Below the pieces are notes generated by a model that worked only from the letters and a program-made list of their open reading frames with translations, had not been told where the DNA came from and did no database searches. A stretch of DNA of 64,000 bases from positions 186,001 through 250,000 of the forward strand of contig CAWJSC010000002.1 of NCBI GenBank assembly GCA_963845425.1. The letters are read 5' to 3'. This DNA is from DATDAH01 sp963845425. GTDB lineage: Bacteria; Actinomycetota; Acidimicrobiia; Acidimicrobiales; DATDAH01. Position numbers and translations under genes: made by a program. This document shows positions 18,438 through 26,442 of this stretch, in pieces. Numbering within the stretch: the first letter of the stretch is position 1; each line of letters starts with the position of its first letter.

Positions 18438-19301
18438 ATGCGACGCATCGTGGTGGGTACGGATGAGTCCGAAGGCGCCGGCGGCGCCCTGACCTGGGCG
18501 GCGGACGAGGCCGAGCGCCATGGCGCCGAGCTGGTGGCCGTCCTGGCCTGGGGCTATCTCGACCAACACCGGGCCACACCGGACACCGACTTCGACCGGG
18601 AGTACGACGAGACCGCCGCCGCCGGCGCACTCGACGCCATCGTCGAGCGCGTCCTCGGCCCGGACCGGGCGAGCACCGTGATCCGACGGGCCGTCAACGA
18701 CCTGGCCCCCCAGGCCCTCGTCGACGCGGCCGGAGACGCCGACCTCCTCGTCGTCGGCGCGCGCGGCCTCGGAGTGCTGCGCGGCGCTCTCGTCGGCTCG
18801 GTCAGCCAGTACTGCCTCCACCACGCACCCTGCGCCGTCGCCATCGTGCGGGAGACCGACGCCCCGTCCTCACCCCCGCGGGTCGTGGTCGGCGTAGACG
18901 GCTCCGAGTCCGCCCGTCAGGCCCTGGCCTGGGCCCTGGACGAAGGTCGCGCCCGTCAGGCCGAGGTCGAGGTGGTCAACGCCTGGCACCCGCCCTACGT
19001 CGGCGCCTACCCCTACGACCCCGCCGCATTGGACCTCGACCTGTTCGAGCAGGGGGCCCGGGACCTGGTCGCCGGGGCGCTCGACGGCCAGGACCTCGAC
19101 GGACTCCCGTCGGCCCCGAAGGTCACGATCGTGTCCGACACCGCCGCCCAAGCCGTCATCGGGGCGGCCGCCGGGGCCGACCTCGTCGTGATCGGCTCCC
19201 GGGGCCGGGGCGGCTTCATCGGCCTCCTGCTCGGTTCGGTCAGCCAGCAGGTGGCCCACCACGCCCCCTGTCCCGTCGTCGTCGTCCCCGCGGCGACCTG
19301 A
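18438..19301 (+). CDS. Universal stress protein with two Usp domains
   Basis: The 287-residue protein has two tandem UspA domains (about 1-140 and 150-287). Each ends with the ATP-binding signature: GARGLGVLRGALVGSVSQY in the first and GSRGRGGFIGLLLGSVSQQ in the second, followed by HHAPCPVVVV. The glycine spacing G-x2-G-x9-G-S is of the ATP-binding type. Two-domain USPs such as Rv2623 are classic DosR-regulon members linked to growth arrest. The DevR-type box upstream supports the same control here. The ATG at 18438 opens directly into the first beta strand RRIVVGTDES. Confidence 0.92.
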   Translation: MRRIVVGTDESEGAGGALTWAADEAERHGAELVAVLAWGYLDQHRATPDTDFDREYDETAAAGALDAIVERVLGPDRASTVIRRAVNDLAPQALVDAAGDADLLVVGARGLGVLRGALVGSVSQYCLHHAPCAVAIVRETDAPSSPPRVVVGVDGSESARQALAWALDEGRARQAEVEVVNAWHPPYVGAYPYDPAALDLDLFEQGARDLVAGALDGQDLDGLPSAPKVTIVSDTAAQAVIGAAAGADLVVIGSRGRGGFIGLLLGSVSQQVAHHAPCPVVVVPAAT

Positions 19302-19313
19302 GCCGCCGGTCCC

Positions 19314-19727
19314 ATGCCCCTCCGCCCCCTCGCCCGAGGTGCCCTCGTCACGGTCAGCCCGTCGAGCACCCTGGCCGAGGTGGCCCGGCTGATGGACACC
19401 CGCGGCGTGGACGTGGCGGTCGTGGCCGAACGGAAGCGCCCCGTCGGGGTGGTGACGACCCACGACATCGTGGTGCGCGGCGTGGCCCACCGCTTCCCCG
19501 CCGACGCCCGGATCGACACGGTGATGACCGACGAGGTGATCACCCTGCCCAGCGGCGCCGATCGGCGGGAGGCGGCCCACGCCCTCCGCGATCACGGCGT
19601 GGCCCACCTGGTGCTGATGGATGGCGGCGTGCCGGTCGCCGTGCTCACCCGGGAGGACCTCGTCGTCGAGCTGGCCGCCGAGCTGGCCGGGGTCACCAGG
19701 ACCACCGACCCCCCCTCACTCGGGTAG
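19314..19727 (+). CDS. CBS-domain pair protein
   Basis: This 137-residue soluble protein is made only of two CBS motifs (about 10-65 and 75-130). The first contains VDVAVVAERKRPVGVVTTHDIV, the second a DHGVAHLVLMDGGVP strand pair and LTREDLV. Stand-alone CBS pairs bind adenine nucleotides; the mycobacterial counterpart Hrp1 (Rv2626c) is among the most strongly hypoxia-induced DosR proteins. It lies 12 bp after the tandem USP gene, so both probably share one transcript. The ligand and partner are unknown. Confidence 0.85.
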   Translation: MPLRPLARGALVTVSPSSTLAEVARLMDTRGVDVAVVAERKRPVGVVTTHDIVVRGVAHRFPADARIDTVMTDEVITLPSGADRREAAHALRDHGVAHLVLMDGGVPVAVLTREDLVVELAAELAGVTRTTDPPSLG

Positions 19728-19733
19728 CGAACG

Positions 19734-19753
19734 GGGACCTTCGGCCCTAGGGC
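19734..19753 (+). promoter_or_regulatory. DevR/DosR box plus TAGGGC element before the zinc-finger USP gene
   Basis: GGGACCTTCGGCCC at 19734-19747 is followed directly by TAGGGC. The box starts only 7 bp after the CBS stop and ends 37 bp before the downstream ATG. The same box-plus-TAGGGC arrangement occurs before the CBS gene at 23.3 kb. Confidence 0.65.
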
Positions 19754-19783
19754 GGCGGCGCCGTCGCCCCGAGGATGTCCCGT

Positions 19784-20701
19784 ATGCAGCCGGATGCCAT
19801 CCACCTCTGCCCGCACTGCGAGCTCCGGTATCCCACGGTGGCCGAGTGGCGGGACCACGTCGAGCACGCCCACGCTCCGGTCGACATCCCGCCGCGGCCT
19901 TCCACGCCGACCGGCCGGCTCGTGGTCGCTCTCGACCCGGCCCGGGCCGCAGGATCTGAGGCTGCCGTCGCCGCCGCCGTCGCCCATCAGACCGGCCAGA
20001 CCCTGGACCTCGTCGCGGTGGCCGCGCCGGGCCTCGGTCGCGGGCCGGCCGACGCCTTCCTCCGGGCCCGGGTGCACGAGAGCCGCCTCGCCGGGGTCGG
20101 CACCATCGCCTGGAGCGTGCTGGAGGACGGCAAGCCCGCCGACCTCCTGATCGACCACGTGGCCCAGGATCCGGCGACGATCATCTGCCTCGGCACCCGG
20201 GCCCGGGGCCCGGTCCGGGAGCTCCTGCTCGGCAGCGTGAGCGGTGCCGTGCTCCGCCGTACGCCGGTCCCCGTCCTGCTCATCGGGCCGCGCTGTCTCC
20301 CCCCGGACACGGGCTTCCACCGGGTGGTGGCCTGCGTCGACGGGTCCGAGCGGGGTGAGGCGGTCCGCGAGGTCGCCGACCGGCTCGCCCACCTGGCGGG
20401 CCTCCGCGCCGATGAGTTCCGGGCCGCTCGGGCGCCGTGGGTCGAGGACGACGGTGAGCTCCTGGCCCCCGCCCCCAGCCTCGGCGGGGAGGCGGCCGCC
20501 GAAGCCGTGCTGGCGGTCCTCGGGGGTGACCCGGGCACCGTCGCCGTCATGGCCACCGAAGGACGTCGCGGGATGGACCGGCTGCTGTTCGAGAGCGTGG
20601 CCCTCGACGTCGTGCGCGAGGCCCGGGGCCCGGTTCTGGTGCTCCCCCCGAGCCTGGCCGCGACCCATCCGGAACCGCCGCCCTTGGTCACGATCGACTG
20701 A
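19784..20701 (+). CDS. Universal stress protein with N-terminal C2H2-like zinc finger
   Basis: The 305-residue protein begins with a short C2H2-like finger: Cys9-x2-Cys12-x12-His25-x2-His28 (or x4-His30), with aromatic and hydrophobic positions (Tyr16, Trp22) where fingers need them. Two Usp-like domains follow (about 45-170 and 180-290). The first has GTRARGPVRELLLGSVSGAVL, a clear ATP-type signature; the second is degenerate (TEGRRGMDRLLFESVALDV). ATG 19784 is preferred to ATG 19775 because GAGG is 9 nt upstream of it but touches the other. A DevR box lies 37 bp upstream. The finger may bind nucleic acid or a protein, which is unusual for a USP. Confidence 0.75.
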   Translation: MQPDAIHLCPHCELRYPTVAEWRDHVEHAHAPVDIPPRPSTPTGRLVVALDPARAAGSEAAVAAAVAHQTGQTLDLVAVAAPGLGRGPADAFLRARVHESRLAGVGTIAWSVLEDGKPADLLIDHVAQDPATIICLGTRARGPVRELLLGSVSGAVLRRTPVPVLLIGPRCLPPDTGFHRVVACVDGSERGEAVREVADRLAHLAGLRADEFRAARAPWVEDDGELLAPAPSLGGEAAAEAVLAVLGGDPGTVAVMATEGRRGMDRLLFESVALDVVREARGPVLVLPPSLAATHPEPPPLVTID

Positions 20702-20720
20702 GCAGGCCCAGACTGGGCCC

Positions 20721-22148
20721 GTGGACCTCGACCTGGAACTCGCCATCGCCACGGTCGACCGGATCTGGGACGAAAGTGCTCTGCCCGCCCTCGTCGACTA
20801 CATCCGGATCCCGGCCAAGTCCCCGGCCTTCGACGCGGACTGGGCGGCCCACGGCCACCTGGCGGAGGCCGTCGACCTGGTCGCCGGCTGGAGCCGGTCC
20901 CGCGACCTGCCCGGGGCCACCGTCGAGGTCGTCGAGCTGGCCGGGCGCACACCGGTCGTGCTCGTCGAGGTGCCGGCCCACGGGGCCGGCGACCCGAACG
21001 ACACCGTGCTGTTCTACGGCCACCTGGACAAGCAGCCCGAGCTGACCGGGTGGCGGGAGGGGCTCGGCCCCTGGACGCCGGTGCTGGAGGACGACCGGCT
21101 CTACGGCCGGGGTGGGGCCGACGACGGCTACAGCGCCTTCGCCGCCCTGAGCGCCCTCGAGGCGGTGCGGGCCGCGGGGGGCTCCCACAGCCGCTGCCTG
21201 GTGCTGATCGAGGCCAGCGAGGAGAGCGGCAGCCCCGACCTGCCGGCCCATGTCGCCGCGCTGGGCGACCGGCTCGGCGCGGTGAGCCTGGTGATCTGCC
21301 TCGACAGCTTCGCCGGGGACTACGAGACCCTCTGGGTCACGACGTCCCTCCGCGGCCTGGTCGGCCTGGACGTGCGGGTCCGGGTGCTGGAGGAGGGCGT
21401 GCACTCCGGCGTGGCCGGCGGCGCGGTCCCCTCCAGCTTCCGGGTGCTGCGCCAACTGCTGGACCGCATCGAGGACAGCGAGACCGGCGACCTGCTCGTG
21501 CCCGAGCTCTACGCCGAGATCCCCGAGGAGCGGCGGCGGGAGGCTCAGGCCGCCGTGGCTGCGGGCCTCGATCCCCTGGCCGGCCTGCCCTTCGCCGGCA
21601 GGACCCGCCCGGAGGGCGAGGACCCCGTCGAGCTCCTCCTGGCGACCACCTGGTTGCCCGCCATGGCCGTGGTCGGCATCGAGGGCGCTCCCCCGCTCGA
21701 CGACGCCGGCAACGTCCTGCGGGCGGAGACCGCGGTCAAGCTCTCCTTCCGCCTCCCGCCGACCGCGGACGCCGACACCGCGTCGGCCGCGCTGCGGCTC
21801 CGCCTCACCGAGGACCCGCCGTCGGGCGCCGTGATCGAGATCAGCGGGGACGAGTCGGCCACGGGTTGGGCCGCGGCCCCGACCGCCCCCTGGTTGGCCG
21901 ACGCCCTCGCCGACTCGGCCGGGGCCACGTTCGGGCACCCGGCGCTCTACACCGGTGTGGGGGGTGCCATCCCCTTCATCAACATGCTCGGGGAGCGTTT
22001 CCCCGACGCCCAGTTCGTGGTCACCGGCGTCCTCGGCCCCGGCTCCAACGCCCACGGCCCCAACGAGTTCCTCGACGTGCCGACCGCCCGCCGCCTCGCC
22101 GCCTGCATGGCCCACATCCTCGACGCCCACACCCGCCGTCCCGCGTAG
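20721..22148 (+). CDS. M20 family dipeptidase/peptidase
   Basis: This is a cytosolic zinc metallopeptidase of 475 residues. Motifs in order: FYGHLDKQPE (first metal His and the Asp that orients it), GRGGADDGYS (bridging Asp), EASEESGS (general-base Glu and metal Glu), GVHSGVAGG in the lid/dimerisation domain, and a late AHGPNEFLD with the last metal His. This is the order of the ArgE/DapE/CPG2/carnosinase-like M20 family; overall layout is closest to the dipeptidase branch. GTG 20721 is used because it starts the protein just after the previous gene. It probably recycles peptides; the substrate is not determinable. Confidence 0.88.
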   Translation: MDLDLELAIATVDRIWDESALPALVDYIRIPAKSPAFDADWAAHGHLAEAVDLVAGWSRSRDLPGATVEVVELAGRTPVVLVEVPAHGAGDPNDTVLFYGHLDKQPELTGWREGLGPWTPVLEDDRLYGRGGADDGYSAFAALSALEAVRAAGGSHSRCLVLIEASEESGSPDLPAHVAALGDRLGAVSLVICLDSFAGDYETLWVTTSLRGLVGLDVRVRVLEEGVHSGVAGGAVPSSFRVLRQLLDRIEDSETGDLLVPELYAEIPEERRREAQAAVAAGLDPLAGLPFAGRTRPEGEDPVELLLATTWLPAMAVVGIEGAPPLDDAGNVLRAETAVKLSFRLPPTADADTASAALRLRLTEDPPSGAVIEISGDESATGWAAAPTAPWLADALADSAGATFGHPALYTGVGGAIPFINMLGERFPDAQFVVTGVLGPGSNAHGPNEFLDVPTARRLAACMAHILDAHTRRPA

Positions 22149-22191
22149 GCCCTCGGCCACCGAGACGAGCACTGCGGGTCCAGGGAGCAGA

Positions 22192-22234
22192 CCGTCCGGG
22201 CGGGCCGCAGCGCAGCGAGGACCAGCCCGGACGG
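22192..22234. terminator. Hairpin between convergent M20 and Rieske genes
   Basis: CCGTCCGGGC (22192-22201) and its exact complement (22225-22234) flank a 23-nt loop in the 106-bp convergent gap. Confidence 0.6.
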
Positions 22235-22254
22235 AACCAGCAAGGGGCGCGCCG

Positions 22255-23229
22255 TCAGGCGCCCGTCGCGGTCCCCACCGGCGCAGCCGGTGCGTCGACG
22301 TAGAACTGGCTGAACCAACGGCGGAACTCGAGGATGGGGGCCTCGCCGGGGGCGAGCTGGGGGCGGGGGACGTAGCGCTTGCGCTCCCAGATGGGGATGT
22401 CCTGGACGACCTCCCGGCTGACCGACGACACGAAGGCCTCCGCCACCCGGGCGGCCCGCTCGTCGTCGGGGTCCTTCAGGTAGAAGTGGAACCAGAGCTG
22501 GGTGTGGCCCTCGTCGATCGGGGTCGACGCCCCCAGCAGGGCAGCGGTGATGGGGCCCTGATAGCGGGTGACGGCGAAGCCGGGGCCGCGCCCGAAGACG
22601 TCGATGCGGCCCGGGCGGGGCTCGCCCGACTTGGACGGGAACTCCTGACGGGAGCGCATGACCCGCTCGTAGCCGTCGAGGCTGACCTCCTCGATGACCC
22701 CCGCCTGCGGATGGGAGTGCACCGCTTCGAAGTGGCCGGCGTCGTAGCCGTTCTCGGCCATCTCCTGCAGGCAGGTGGCCACCTCGTAGGTGTGGGTCGA
22801 GTGCAGGGCGTAGGCCGGGTCCCCGACCTCCTCCACCTCGTACACGTCATAGAGCGGGGCCTGCCCGGGGTCCGGGTGGTACCAGGCGTAGACCAGGCCG
22901 TTGGCCTCGGTGATCGGGAAGGCCCGCAGGCGGGCCTTGGGGTTGGGGCGGTCGGCGTAGGGGATGGCGACGTTGGCGCCGTCCCCGTCCCAGGTCCAGC
23001 CGTGGAAGGGGCAGCGCAGGCAACCGTCGTCGAGGACGCCGTCGCCGAGGTGGGCGCCGAGGTGGGGGCAGTAGGCCTCGTGGCCGTGGAGGGTGCCGTC
23101 GCCGTCACGCCAGAGGACCAGCTCGGTGCCGAAGTAGCGCCGGGTGGCGATCTCCCCCGCCGGGATCTCCGCGGGCTCGGCGACCTTGAACCATCCGTAG
23201 GGGACGGGGAACGGAAAGCGGTCGCTCAT
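22255..23229 (-). CDS. Rieske non-heme iron oxygenase, KshA-like
   Basis: This is a 324-residue oxygenase alpha subunit. The Rieske [2Fe-2S] site is Cys54-x-His56 (YCPHLGAH) and Cys73-x2-His76 (CPFHGW). The mononuclear iron site is seen in AENGYDAGHFEAVHSH, with the His-x4-His pair and the bridging Asp region. Domain order and length resemble KshA (3-ketosteroid 9-alpha-hydroxylase) and cholesterol-desaturase-type Rieske enzymes, which act alone with a separate reductase; no reductase is adjacent. ATG 23229 is selected over TTG 23238 because a TAGATT -10 is 7 nt upstream, implying leaderless transcription. A palindrome overlapping the promoter suggests a TetR-type repressor. Confidence 0.85.
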   Translation of the reverse strand: MSDRFPFPVPYGWFKVAEPAEIPAGEIATRRYFGTELVLWRDGDGTLHGHEAYCPHLGAHLGDGVLDDGCLRCPFHGWTWDGDGANVAIPYADRPNPKARLRAFPITEANGLVYAWYHPDPGQAPLYDVYEVEEVGDPAYALHSTHTYEVATCLQEMAENGYDAGHFEAVHSHPQAGVIEEVSLDGYERVMRSRQEFPSKSGEPRPGRIDVFGRGPGFAVTRYQGPITAALLGASTPIDEGHTQLWFHFYLKDPDDERAARVAEAFVSSVSREVVQDIPIWERKRYVPRPQLAPGEAPILEFRRWFSQFYVDAPAAPVGTATGA

Positions 23230-23236
23230 GACGTTC

Positions 23237-23254
23237 AATCTACTGAGTCTCAGT
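23237..23254 (-). promoter_or_regulatory. Leaderless promoter overlapped by a 13-bp palindrome (operator)
   Basis: TAGATT (23242-23237) precedes the ATG by 7 nt. ACTGAG-T-CTCAGT at 23242-23254 is a perfect palindrome sharing one base with the -10, ideally placed for repression. Confidence 0.55.
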
Positions 23255-23279
23255 TCAGTGCCCTGACCGGCGTGCGGAC

Positions 23280-23675
23280 TCAGGCGGCGCGGTGGGCCGA
23301 CAGCACGTCCCGGATCGAGATCACGCCGAGCGAGTGCTCGCCGTCGGAGACCAGGAGATGACGGATCTCGCCGTCCAGCATCCGCTGGGCGGCCTCGCCG
23401 ATGAGCTCGTGGGGGTCGATGGCCACCAACTCGAAGGTCATCACGTCCTCGACCCGGTCGTCGTCGACGTCATGGCCGTCGGCCACCGCCCGGACCAGGT
23501 CCCGCTCGGACACCAAGCCGACCGCGGTGTCACTGCTGGTCACCAACGCCACCCCGACCTCTTCGCGCACGAGGACCTCGCTGAGCTCGCGGAGGGTCAC
23601 GGTCGGGGCCACGGTGACGGGGCCACGGCGCACCAGGCGGGTGACCGGCTCATCGGGGCGGGCGGTGGACATCAT
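23280..23675 (-). CDS. CBS-domain pair protein, second dormancy-type copy
   Basis: This 131-residue protein consists of two CBS motifs (about 15-70 and 75-128), with VGVALVTSSDTAVGLVSERDLV in the first and GEIRHLLVSDGEHSLGVISIRDVL in the second. It is diverged from the CBS protein at 19.3 kb, so the two are not recent copies. AGAGGAAG precedes the ATG. A DevR box followed by TAGGGC lies 60 bp upstream, in the same arrangement as before the zinc-finger USP gene, which links this separate gene to the dormancy regulon. It likely senses adenylates. Confidence 0.85.
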   Translation of the reverse strand: MMSTARPDEPVTRLVRRGPVTVAPTVTLRELSEVLVREEVGVALVTSSDTAVGLVSERDLVRAVADGHDVDDDRVEDVMTFELVAIDPHELIGEAAQRMLDGEIRHLLVSDGEHSLGVISIRDVLSAHRAA

Positions 23676-23732
23676 GGCGACTTCCTCTTCTGTCGGTGTG
23701 GCCTCATCGTGCTCGGGGCGCGGCACGTGCCC

Positions 23733-23748
23733 TAGGGCCGATGGTCCC
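23733..23748 (-). promoter_or_regulatory. DevR/DosR box before the second CBS gene
   Basis: On the minus strand GGGACCATCGGCCC (23748-23735) is followed by CTAGGGC. It differs from the 19734 box by one base and keeps the downstream TAGGGC. Confidence 0.6.
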
Positions 23749-23761
23749 GACATGCCGCCGT

Positions 23762-24880
23762 TCAGGGGGCGGGATCGAGGAGCTCCTTGAAGCCGTACCG
23801 GTGGTGGAGGCCGAAGGCGAGCTGCTCGAGGACACCGACGCCGACCTGGTCGCCGTGGCGGGCCCGGACGACCTGTTGGATGTGCTGGTTGTCGTAGGCC
23901 ATCGGGTCGAGGTCCTCCTCGCGCCAGGACTCGCCGGCGATGGCCAGCTCGCCCTTCCACATGCCGTGGCCCCAGAACGGGTGGGTGTAGCCGATGCCCT
24001 TCATGCGGAAGCAGATGAGGGGCTCGATGTCGATCTCCAGCCGGGAGCCGTCGTGATCCACGAGGGCCAGCCGGCCCTCCTTCATGCGCCGGGTGCCTGA
24101 CTCGTAGACCAGCTCGTGGGTCGCGCCGGGGAGGATCTGCACGTCGGGGTCGACCACCGGCGGGGTCGTCCCGTCGTGGACGGGGACGACCATCGCATCG
24201 GTGTGCCACTGGCGGCCGTCGGGCTCCTCGAAGACGAGGAAGTGGGTACAACGGTCGTCCCAGTGGATCGGGGCCCACAGGAAGAAGATGCCCGTGAAGT
24301 TCGGGCTCGGGGCCCCGGGCGGCGCGGGGTCTCCGACCGGGCGCACGCCCCAGGAACGGTCCTTGGTGCCGGGCGTCGACGCCGCGTCCACCGTCAGGTG
24401 CTCGCCGCCGTAGGTGATCTCGCCGCCCCAGTGGCCGAACTGGGCGAAGCGGGTGGAGTCCAGGACGAGGCGGTCGTCCCGGACGAGGGTCTGGCGCCCC
24501 TCCTCCACCGCCGCGGTCCGGGGGGTGAAGGTGAGGTCGGCGGCGATGCCGGTTTCGTTGTCGTCCAGCACGAGCCGGGTGCGGCCCATGGGCTCCAGGA
24601 TCTGCAGCTCGAAGGGCCCGACGGTCAGGTCGGTCGGCTCCAGCGGCATCCGCCGGGACCCGTGGAACGCGTGCTGCTCGCCCCCCCGGATGATGGAGAA
24701 GCCGCAGTCCAGGATCCCCAGGTTGGGGTAGCGGCACAGGGCGATGCCGAAGTAGAAGTCGCCCTCCCGGTCGTAGCCGTTGAACCAGTACCGGTCGTAG
24801 CTGTGGCGGTCGCTGGTGTTCGGGATGGCCAGCGGCAGGACCGTCTGGTGCACCGGATAGTCGTCGAGCTTCGAGAGCAT
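23762..24880 (-). CDS. Conserved protein of unknown function, beta-rich (lipocalin/CrtC-like)
   Basis: The 372-residue protein starts SKLDDYPVHQTVLPLAIP, then DRHSYDRYWFNGYDREGDFYFGIALCRYPN, and is rich in beta-strand patterns with conserved Trp, His and Arg (KDRSWGVRPVG, FFLWAPIHWDD, FWGHGMWKGE). I know this as a family in lipid- and steroid-degrading bacteria, recently given DUF7064/7065-type names (recollection, not checked). The SWG and HGMW motifs recall the two-barrel CrtC/hydroxysteroid-binding fold. No signal peptide or membrane segment is seen. Its neighbours (Rieske oxygenase, NTF2-like protein, acyl-CoA synthetases) suggest a role in hydrophobic-substrate catabolism. Confidence 0.65.
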   Translation of the reverse strand: MLSKLDDYPVHQTVLPLAIPNTSDRHSYDRYWFNGYDREGDFYFGIALCRYPNLGILDCGFSIIRGGEQHAFHGSRRMPLEPTDLTVGPFELQILEPMGRTRLVLDDNETGIAADLTFTPRTAAVEEGRQTLVRDDRLVLDSTRFAQFGHWGGEITYGGEHLTVDAASTPGTKDRSWGVRPVGDPAPPGAPSPNFTGIFFLWAPIHWDDRCTHFLVFEEPDGRQWHTDAMVVPVHDGTTPPVVDPDVQILPGATHELVYESGTRRMKEGRLALVDHDGSRLEIDIEPLICFRMKGIGYTHPFWGHGMWKGELAIAGESWREEDLDPMAYDNQHIQQVVRARHGDQVGVGVLEQLAFGLHHRYGFKELLDPAP

Positions 24881-24926
24881 GGCCCCATCTTGACCGCCCC
24901 GGGCGGCGCCCGGTGACGGCGAGCGG

Positions 24927-25253
24927 TCACCCGAAGTGCAACACGACGGTCTGGGCGACGATCTTGCCGTCGCGGACCACGAAGGTGTCGGTGCCCAGGG
25001 GGATGCCCTCCGCCTTCCAGGTGACGAAGGCGATCTCGCCGTCGACGTGCTCGACACCGAACTCGACGTCCGGCATCTTCCCGGCGCTCATGGCGAAGAC
25101 GCCCCGGATGGCCTCGAGGCCCTTCGCGACCCCGCCCAGGTTGCTGATGAAGACGGAGTCCTCGGTGTAGTCCTCCATGATCCCGTCCACGTCGCCGGCC
25201 TCGAGCGTCGCGTTGTGGTGGTCGAGAACGGCCTTGGTCTCGTCGGTGGGCAT
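24927..25253 (-). CDS. NTF2/SnoaL-like cone-fold protein
   Basis: This 108-residue protein has the SnoaL-like pattern: a helix KAVLDHHNATLEAGDVDGIMEDY, TEDSVFISNLG, then alternating strands ending IPLGTDTFVVRDGKIVAQTVVLHF. Such small cone-shaped proteins act as isomerases, cyclases, hydratases or binding proteins in polyketide, steroid and aromatic catabolism. AGGAGA precedes the ATG. It lies 46 bp upstream of the conserved beta-rich gene on the same strand and is likely co-transcribed. No catalytic residue can be assigned with confidence. Confidence 0.75.
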   Translation of the reverse strand: MPTDETKAVLDHHNATLEAGDVDGIMEDYTEDSVFISNLGGVAKGLEAIRGVFAMSAGKMPDVEFGVEHVDGEIAFVTWKAEGIPLGTDTFVVRDGKIVAQTVVLHFG

Positions 25254-25303
25254 TGGTGTCTCCTGTCGTGGCGAAGTCGGGACTGTCTAGCCGACGCCGG
25301 CGG

Positions 25304-26401
25304 TCAGCGGGCGCGGCGGATCGCTTCGGCGACGTCGTGGGCGAGACGACTGAGGGCCGCCTTGTGGGTGCGATTCATCAACAGGAGGATGCCGAGGCCG
25401 GCCTCGGGGTAGAGGCGGGTCTCGGTGGCGAACCCCGGTCCGCCGCCCTCGTGGTTCCAGAAGCGCACGCCGTCGACCTCGCCCGCCTTCCAGCCGAAGC
25501 CCGTGCCGACGGTGGAGGCGATCCCGGCCGCGCCCTCGGCCTGCACGGTCAGCATCTCGTGGCGCGCGGCGTGTGGCAGCACGCCGTCGTCGGCGCCCAG
25601 GAACTCCTGCAGGAAGGGAAGGAAGTCGCCGACGGCGCCGACCAGGCCGCCGATGGCGGCCGAGTCGAGGCTGAACTCGTTCAGGCCCACCAGGCCGTCG
25701 ACGGGCCGCTGGGTCAGGCGCCCCCGGGTCCCCGGGAACAGCAGCGGCAGGGCCGGGCGCATCGGGTCCCAGCGGCCGAGGTAGCCGGTCGCGGCCCGGG
25801 CCCGCTGGGCCTCCGAGTACGAGAAGCGGGCGTCGGACCCGAGCGGCTCCAGCAGCGCGCCGGTGACGAAGGCCTCGTAGGGCTGGCCGGACACGACCGA
25901 GACGACCTCACCGAGCAGGGCGAAGTTGACGTTGCGGTACGCGACCTCGATGCCCGGCGGCTTGCCCTTGTCGAGGCGGTAGCGGGCCAGGGCCGCGGCC
26001 GTCGTCGGGGCCGGGTCGCCCGGGAAGTGGATGGCGACGAACGCCTTGAGGGTGTCGGGCAGACCGGAGGTGTGGGTCAGCAACTGGCGGATCGTCACCG
26101 GGTGGGCGAGGCCGAGGCCGTCCAGGTGCCGGTCCAGTGGGTCGTCGAAGCCCAGGCGGCCCTGCTCGGCCAGGAGCACCACGGCGGCGGCGGTGTACAG
26201 CTTGGTGGCGGAGAAGAGGTGGAAGACGGTCTCGGTCCCCACCGCCTGGTCAGCGGCCACGTCGGCCCGGCCGAAGGTGGCGGTCGACACGGCACCCGCG
26301 CCGTCGACCACGGCCAGCGCGGCCCCGGGCACACCGGCCCGCTCGAGCTCGGCCCCGAGGAGCGCCTGCAGGTCGGCCGCCAGCGGCTCCCCGTCACCCA
26401 T
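25304..26401 (-). CDS. Beta-lactamase-fold serine hydrolase (class C / EstB-like)
   Basis: The 365-residue cytosolic protein has the serine beta-lactamase/penicillin-recognising fold. The nucleophile is Ser64 in FSATK (Ser-x2-Lys, 64-67), the second motif is Tyr155-Arg-Asn157 (AYRNVN), and a HEGGGPGF segment stands where KTG normally occurs. Absence of a signal peptide argues for an esterase or amidase rather than a secreted lactamase. ATG 26401 is chosen because the conserved fold begins directly and TACGTT is 9 nt upstream. It sits downstream of an acyl-CoA synthetase, consistent with ester or lactone hydrolysis in a catabolic path. Confidence 0.82.
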   Translation of the reverse strand: MGDGEPLAADLQALLGAELERAGVPGAALAVVDGAGAVSTATFGRADVAADQAVGTETVFHLFSATKLYTAAAVVLLAEQGRLGFDDPLDRHLDGLGLAHPVTIRQLLTHTSGLPDTLKAFVAIHFPGDPAPTTAAALARYRLDKGKPPGIEVAYRNVNFALLGEVVSVVSGQPYEAFVTGALLEPLGSDARFSYSEAQRARAATGYLGRWDPMRPALPLLFPGTRGRLTQRPVDGLVGLNEFSLDSAAIGGLVGAVGDFLPFLQEFLGADDGVLPHAARHEMLTVQAEGAAGIASTVGTGFGWKAGEVDGVRFWNHEGGGPGFATETRLYPEAGLGILLLMNRTHKAALSRLAHDVAEAIRRAR

Positions 26402-26442
26402 GAGGCCGGGAACGTACCCGATCGCCTCGGGGCACGGATCGC

